Assembly: GCA_025996815.1 (NCBI GenBank)
Contig: BNTT01000044.1
Coordinates: 1 to 19,242 of the forward strand
From: Bacteroidia bacterium
GTDB taxonomy: Bacteria; Bacteroidota; Bacteroidia; Bacteroidales; Azobacteroidaceae
DNA length: 19,242 nucleotides
Direction: 5' to 3'
In this document: positions 16,880-19,242 of the stretch, one piece after another
Position numbering within the stretch: the first letter of the stretch is position 1
Layout: the number at the start of each line of letters is the position of its first letter
The notes under the pieces: generated by a model
Told to the model about the DNA's origin: nothing
What the model saw: only the letters and a program-made list of their open reading frames with translations
The model's database searches: none
Translations under genes and position numbers: made by a program

Positions 16880-19242
16880 TTAAAATTTAACATCAACACC
16901 AAACGTTACTGTGCGCGCATTAGGATAACCCAAATAGTAATATCCGGCTAATCTGCCACCACCCACTTCCGGGTCCATATCCGGAAATTTGGTGAAAGTA
17001 AGCAGGTTAGTGCCCTGTGCATAGAACCGCACATTTTGCAAACCGGTAGGGTCTGTCCACTTTTTCGGCAAAGTATAACCCAACGTAACATCGCGCAAGC
17101 GGATATAAGAACCGTCAAAAATCGATTTATCCGTAGTTTGACCATAAGTAGCAGAAGCATAACCGTAGTAAGGTTTCGGGAGAGCCACAATATCGCCCTC
17201 TTTTTTCCAATGGTCGAGAGATGCCTCATATTGGTTAAAAAGACCTCTGTATCCTTCGCTGGTAAACATCATCCACGAAGCATCGTAAATCTTGTTGCCG
17301 TAGGTATAATAGAATCCCAAAGCTAAATCAACACCGTAGGCTACCACTTTCGTATTCAATCCACCATAAAATTTAGGTGCTGCCGAACCCACGATTTGGC
17401 GGGTATCTCCCTTTTCATTGTAGGTATACATGATTTCGCCGTCTTTGTCGTAATACATGGGACGTCCGTCAGCAGGATTGACCCCTGCCCAACGATAGGC
17501 ATATAAACTTAGCATGTCTTCGCCTTCGCGATAGATGAATTGTCCGTTGATAATATCTTCGCCTTCATACAATTTGGTGATTTTGTTTGTGTTGGCGGTG
17601 ATATTGAATCCTGCTGTCCACAAAATATCTTTTGTCCGAACAGGTGTTCCGTTCAATGCAATTTCGATACCGGTATTGGTCAGTTCGCCGACATTGGAAT
17701 TTATATATTCAAAACCGGAGGTGCGAGATAGCTGTGCTCTTAGCAAAGCATCGGTGGTTGTCCGTTTATACCAGTCAATAGTAGCACCCAAACGACTATC
17801 CAATACCGACACATCCAATCCAATATCCAATGTACCCGTTTTTTCCCAAGTTAAATTCGGGTTTTCGGCTTGCGTAGGGAACAGACCCGACCCGCCATCG
17901 TAGCCAACACCATTATAAAGGGCTAATGCCGGATAATAACGGCTCAATGCCGAGGCGGTCGAAGCGAATGATTGATTTCCCGAAGTTCCATAACTCACGC
18001 GCAGATTAGCATCGCTAACAGTATTTATATCTTTCAAGAAACTTTCCTGTTTGGCTTTCCATTGTGCGCCAACCGACCAGAACGAACTCCACCGATTGTC
18101 CACCGACAAGCGGGAAGACCCATCGGAACGCAAACTGGCAGACAAGAAATATTTTTGCTCGTAATTGTAGTTAGCCGAACCGAAGAAAGAGGCTAAAGAA
18201 GATGCAAAACGAGCACCATACACGCTGTAAGGTGTTGTTCCCTGACTCATGTAGTGAAAATAACTGCCCGGAAAATCCTGTGCAATACCTCCCGAATAGC
18301 GGAAACCTTCCGAAGAAGCTTCTTGCCCTGCAAGGATATTGATATTGTGCAAGTCTGCTATGGTTTTAATGTAGTTCAAGGTAATGTTTTCACTCCATGC
18401 CAATTGCTCTGTTACAGAACTTTCCGCATAACCATGTCCGTAAGAAGCAGAATTGCCTTTGGGTCGTGCATCTTTCCATTCTTCTTCCGTAACATAGAAA
18501 TAGTCGTAACCCACAGTTCCTTTCAAAATAAATCCGTCTAAGAATGACCATTGTGCATAGCCATTGGTAATATTGCGCGCAGTGCGGGAGGCAAATTCAT
18601 CGTAGGCACTGTTTGCCAAAAAATTGGCATTGGCGTAAGTCGTTATATAATCAATGTTTGGACCCGGCTCCAATACAGTTCCGTTGCTTAAAGTAGAACC
18701 CGGAGCAATAATCCCTGCATCCAACGGAGAATACATTGCCGCTCCGAATACAGGGCTGATATAATACCCGCCGGTTGTCATCGACGAGCGTTGATTGCTG
18801 TAAGCAAGCGAAGTGTTTAGTCCGAATTTCAAATCCTTGTTCACCTGATGGTCTAAATTGAGACGTCCGGTATAGCGTTTAAAATGGGTGTCCCGCACAA
18901 TACCGTCTTGGTCAAATGCCGATAAACCGATAAAGAACTTGGTTTTATCCGAACCGCCGGAGGCAGAAAAATCGGCTGTCGAAGTCGGTGCATTGTTTCT
19001 ATATGCAGAATCAAACCAGTCAAAATCATAAAAATCGCCTTGTGCGTTCCGAACGCGGAACTGGTCGGCAAGAAATTTATTCACCTGTTTTCCGCCAACC
19101 GTAGTCGTACCATCCGCAAACCCCGCATTGGCTCGTGCCTCGGTGATATAATCAATGTACTGGTCTTTATTCAGCATCTTCACCGTATTGGTAGTGCGCG
19201 AAGAAAAACCGGTGCTCAATTTCAGATTAAACTGTGTTTTTC
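16880..19242 (-). CDS. SusC/RagA-family TonB-dependent outer-membrane transporter (5' end beyond window)
   Basis: 786 residues are visible and the frame stays open to the right edge, reading KTQFNLKLSTGFSSRTTNTV there; an in-frame TTG at 19219 is not the start. The missing part should hold the signal peptide, the carboxypeptidase-D-like domain and most of the plug. What remains is the end of the plug region and the 22-strand beta barrel. Typical are NKDQYIDYITEARANAGF, FFIGLSAFDQDGIVRDTHFK, SVGAQWKAKQESFLKDINTV, LRVSYGTSGNQSF, NLTWEKTGTLDIGLDVSVL, YIRLRDVTLGYTLPKKW and the final barrel strand ARTVTFGVDVKF with the terminal phenylalanine used by the BAM complex. It imports substrate with SusD, powered by TonB-ExbBD. 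Its promoter and any nearby regulator lie outside the window. Confidence 0.96.
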   Translation of the reverse strand, partial: KTQFNLKLSTGFSSRTTNTVKMLNKDQYIDYITEARANAGFADGTTTVGGKQVNKFLADQFRVRNAQGDFYDFDWFDSAYRNNAPTSTADFSASGGSDKTKFFIGLSAFDQDGIVRDTHFKRYTGRLNLDHQVNKDLKFGLNTSLAYSNQRSSMTTGGYYISPVFGAAMYSPLDAGIIAPGSTLSNGTVLEPGPNIDYITTYANANFLANSAYDEFASRTARNITNGYAQWSFLDGFILKGTVGYDYFYVTEEEWKDARPKGNSASYGHGYAESSVTEQLAWSENITLNYIKTIADLHNINILAGQEASSEGFRYSGGIAQDFPGSYFHYMSQGTTPYSVYGARFASSLASFFGSANYNYEQKYFLSASLRSDGSSRLSVDNRWSSFWSVGAQWKAKQESFLKDINTVSDANLRVSYGTSGNQSFASTASALSRYYPALALYNGVGYDGGSGLFPTQAENPNLTWEKTGTLDIGLDVSVLDSRLGATIDWYKRTTTDALLRAQLSRTSGFEYINSNVGELTNTGIEIALNGTPVRTKDILWTAGFNITANTNKITKLYEGEDIINGQFIYREGEDMLSLYAYRWAGVNPADGRPMYYDKDGEIMYTYNEKGDTRQIVGSAAPKFYGGLNTKVVAYGVDLALGFYYTYGNKIYDASWMMFTSEGYRGLFNQYEASLDHWKKEGDIVALPKPYYGYASATYGQTTDKSIFDGSYIRLRDVTLGYTLPKKWTDPTGLQNVRFYAQGTNLLTFTKFPDMDPEVGGGRLAGYYYLGYPNARTVTFGVDVKF

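Noticed and set aside
19217..19219. TTG as the start of the SusC-like gene.
   Set aside because: The frame continues upstream to the window edge with typical SusC plug residues, and the protein would lack its signal and plug. It is a partial gene.
1..19242. CRISPR array, insertion sequence with transposase, prophage or integron signals.
   Set aside because: No spaced direct repeats of CRISPR type, no transposase or integrase frame and no attachment-site duplication next to the tRNA were seen.

Overview
The window looks like a chromosomal segment from a member of the Bacteroidota. Four observations support this: promoters of the type TTTG, about 20 bp, then TACCTTTG; A-rich leaders in place of strong Shine-Dalgarno sites; the order tRNA-Trp, secE, nusG, rplK, rplA, rplJ, rplL, rpoB, rpoC; and a SusC/SusD-type outer-membrane uptake pair. 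No species can be named from the sequence alone.

Layout. Positions 1-2900 (minus strand) hold a two-gene unit. The first gene is lpxB (lipid A disaccharide synthase), fused in frame to a TrmN6-type tRNA methyltransferase. It overlaps by ATGA a family-4-like glycosyltransferase that runs off the left edge. Positions 2901-3115 are a divergent promoter region. Positions 3116-14444 (plus strand) are the tRNA-Trp and transcription/translation superoperon. Positions 14445-14963 are a short degraded interval: two palindromes, a PIN-type toxin reading frame cut to 25 codons, and its apparently intact antitoxin. Positions 14964-19242 (minus strand) are a SusC-SusD-small lipoprotein operon ending in a hairpin terminator, with the 5' part of susC beyond the right edge.

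How the genes work together. SecE serves protein export. NusG and the beta and beta' subunits form the transcription machinery. L11, L1, L10 and L7/L12 make up the ribosomal L1 stalk, the GTPase-associated centre and the factor-binding stalk. LpxB makes the lipid A disaccharide, and the glycosyltransferase beside it probably acts on a surface glycan. The Sus-like trio forms an outer-membrane importer whose substrate cannot be read from this window.

The most unusual feature is in lpxB-trmN6. Two tracts of a 7-base tandem repeat (AATTACG on the coding strand, four units each) lie in this reading frame. One sits exactly at the LpxB/methyltransferase junction, where the lpxB stop codon and the methyltransferase start codon would be expected. 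The other adds about nine residues just before the SAM-binding motif. The fusion therefore looks like a product of repeat insertion, and because 7 is not a multiple of 3, a change in unit number would switch it on or off. The second point of interest is the broken toxin-antitoxin remnant next to dispersed-type palindromes behind rpoC. The rest of the window is well-conserved housekeeping sequence.
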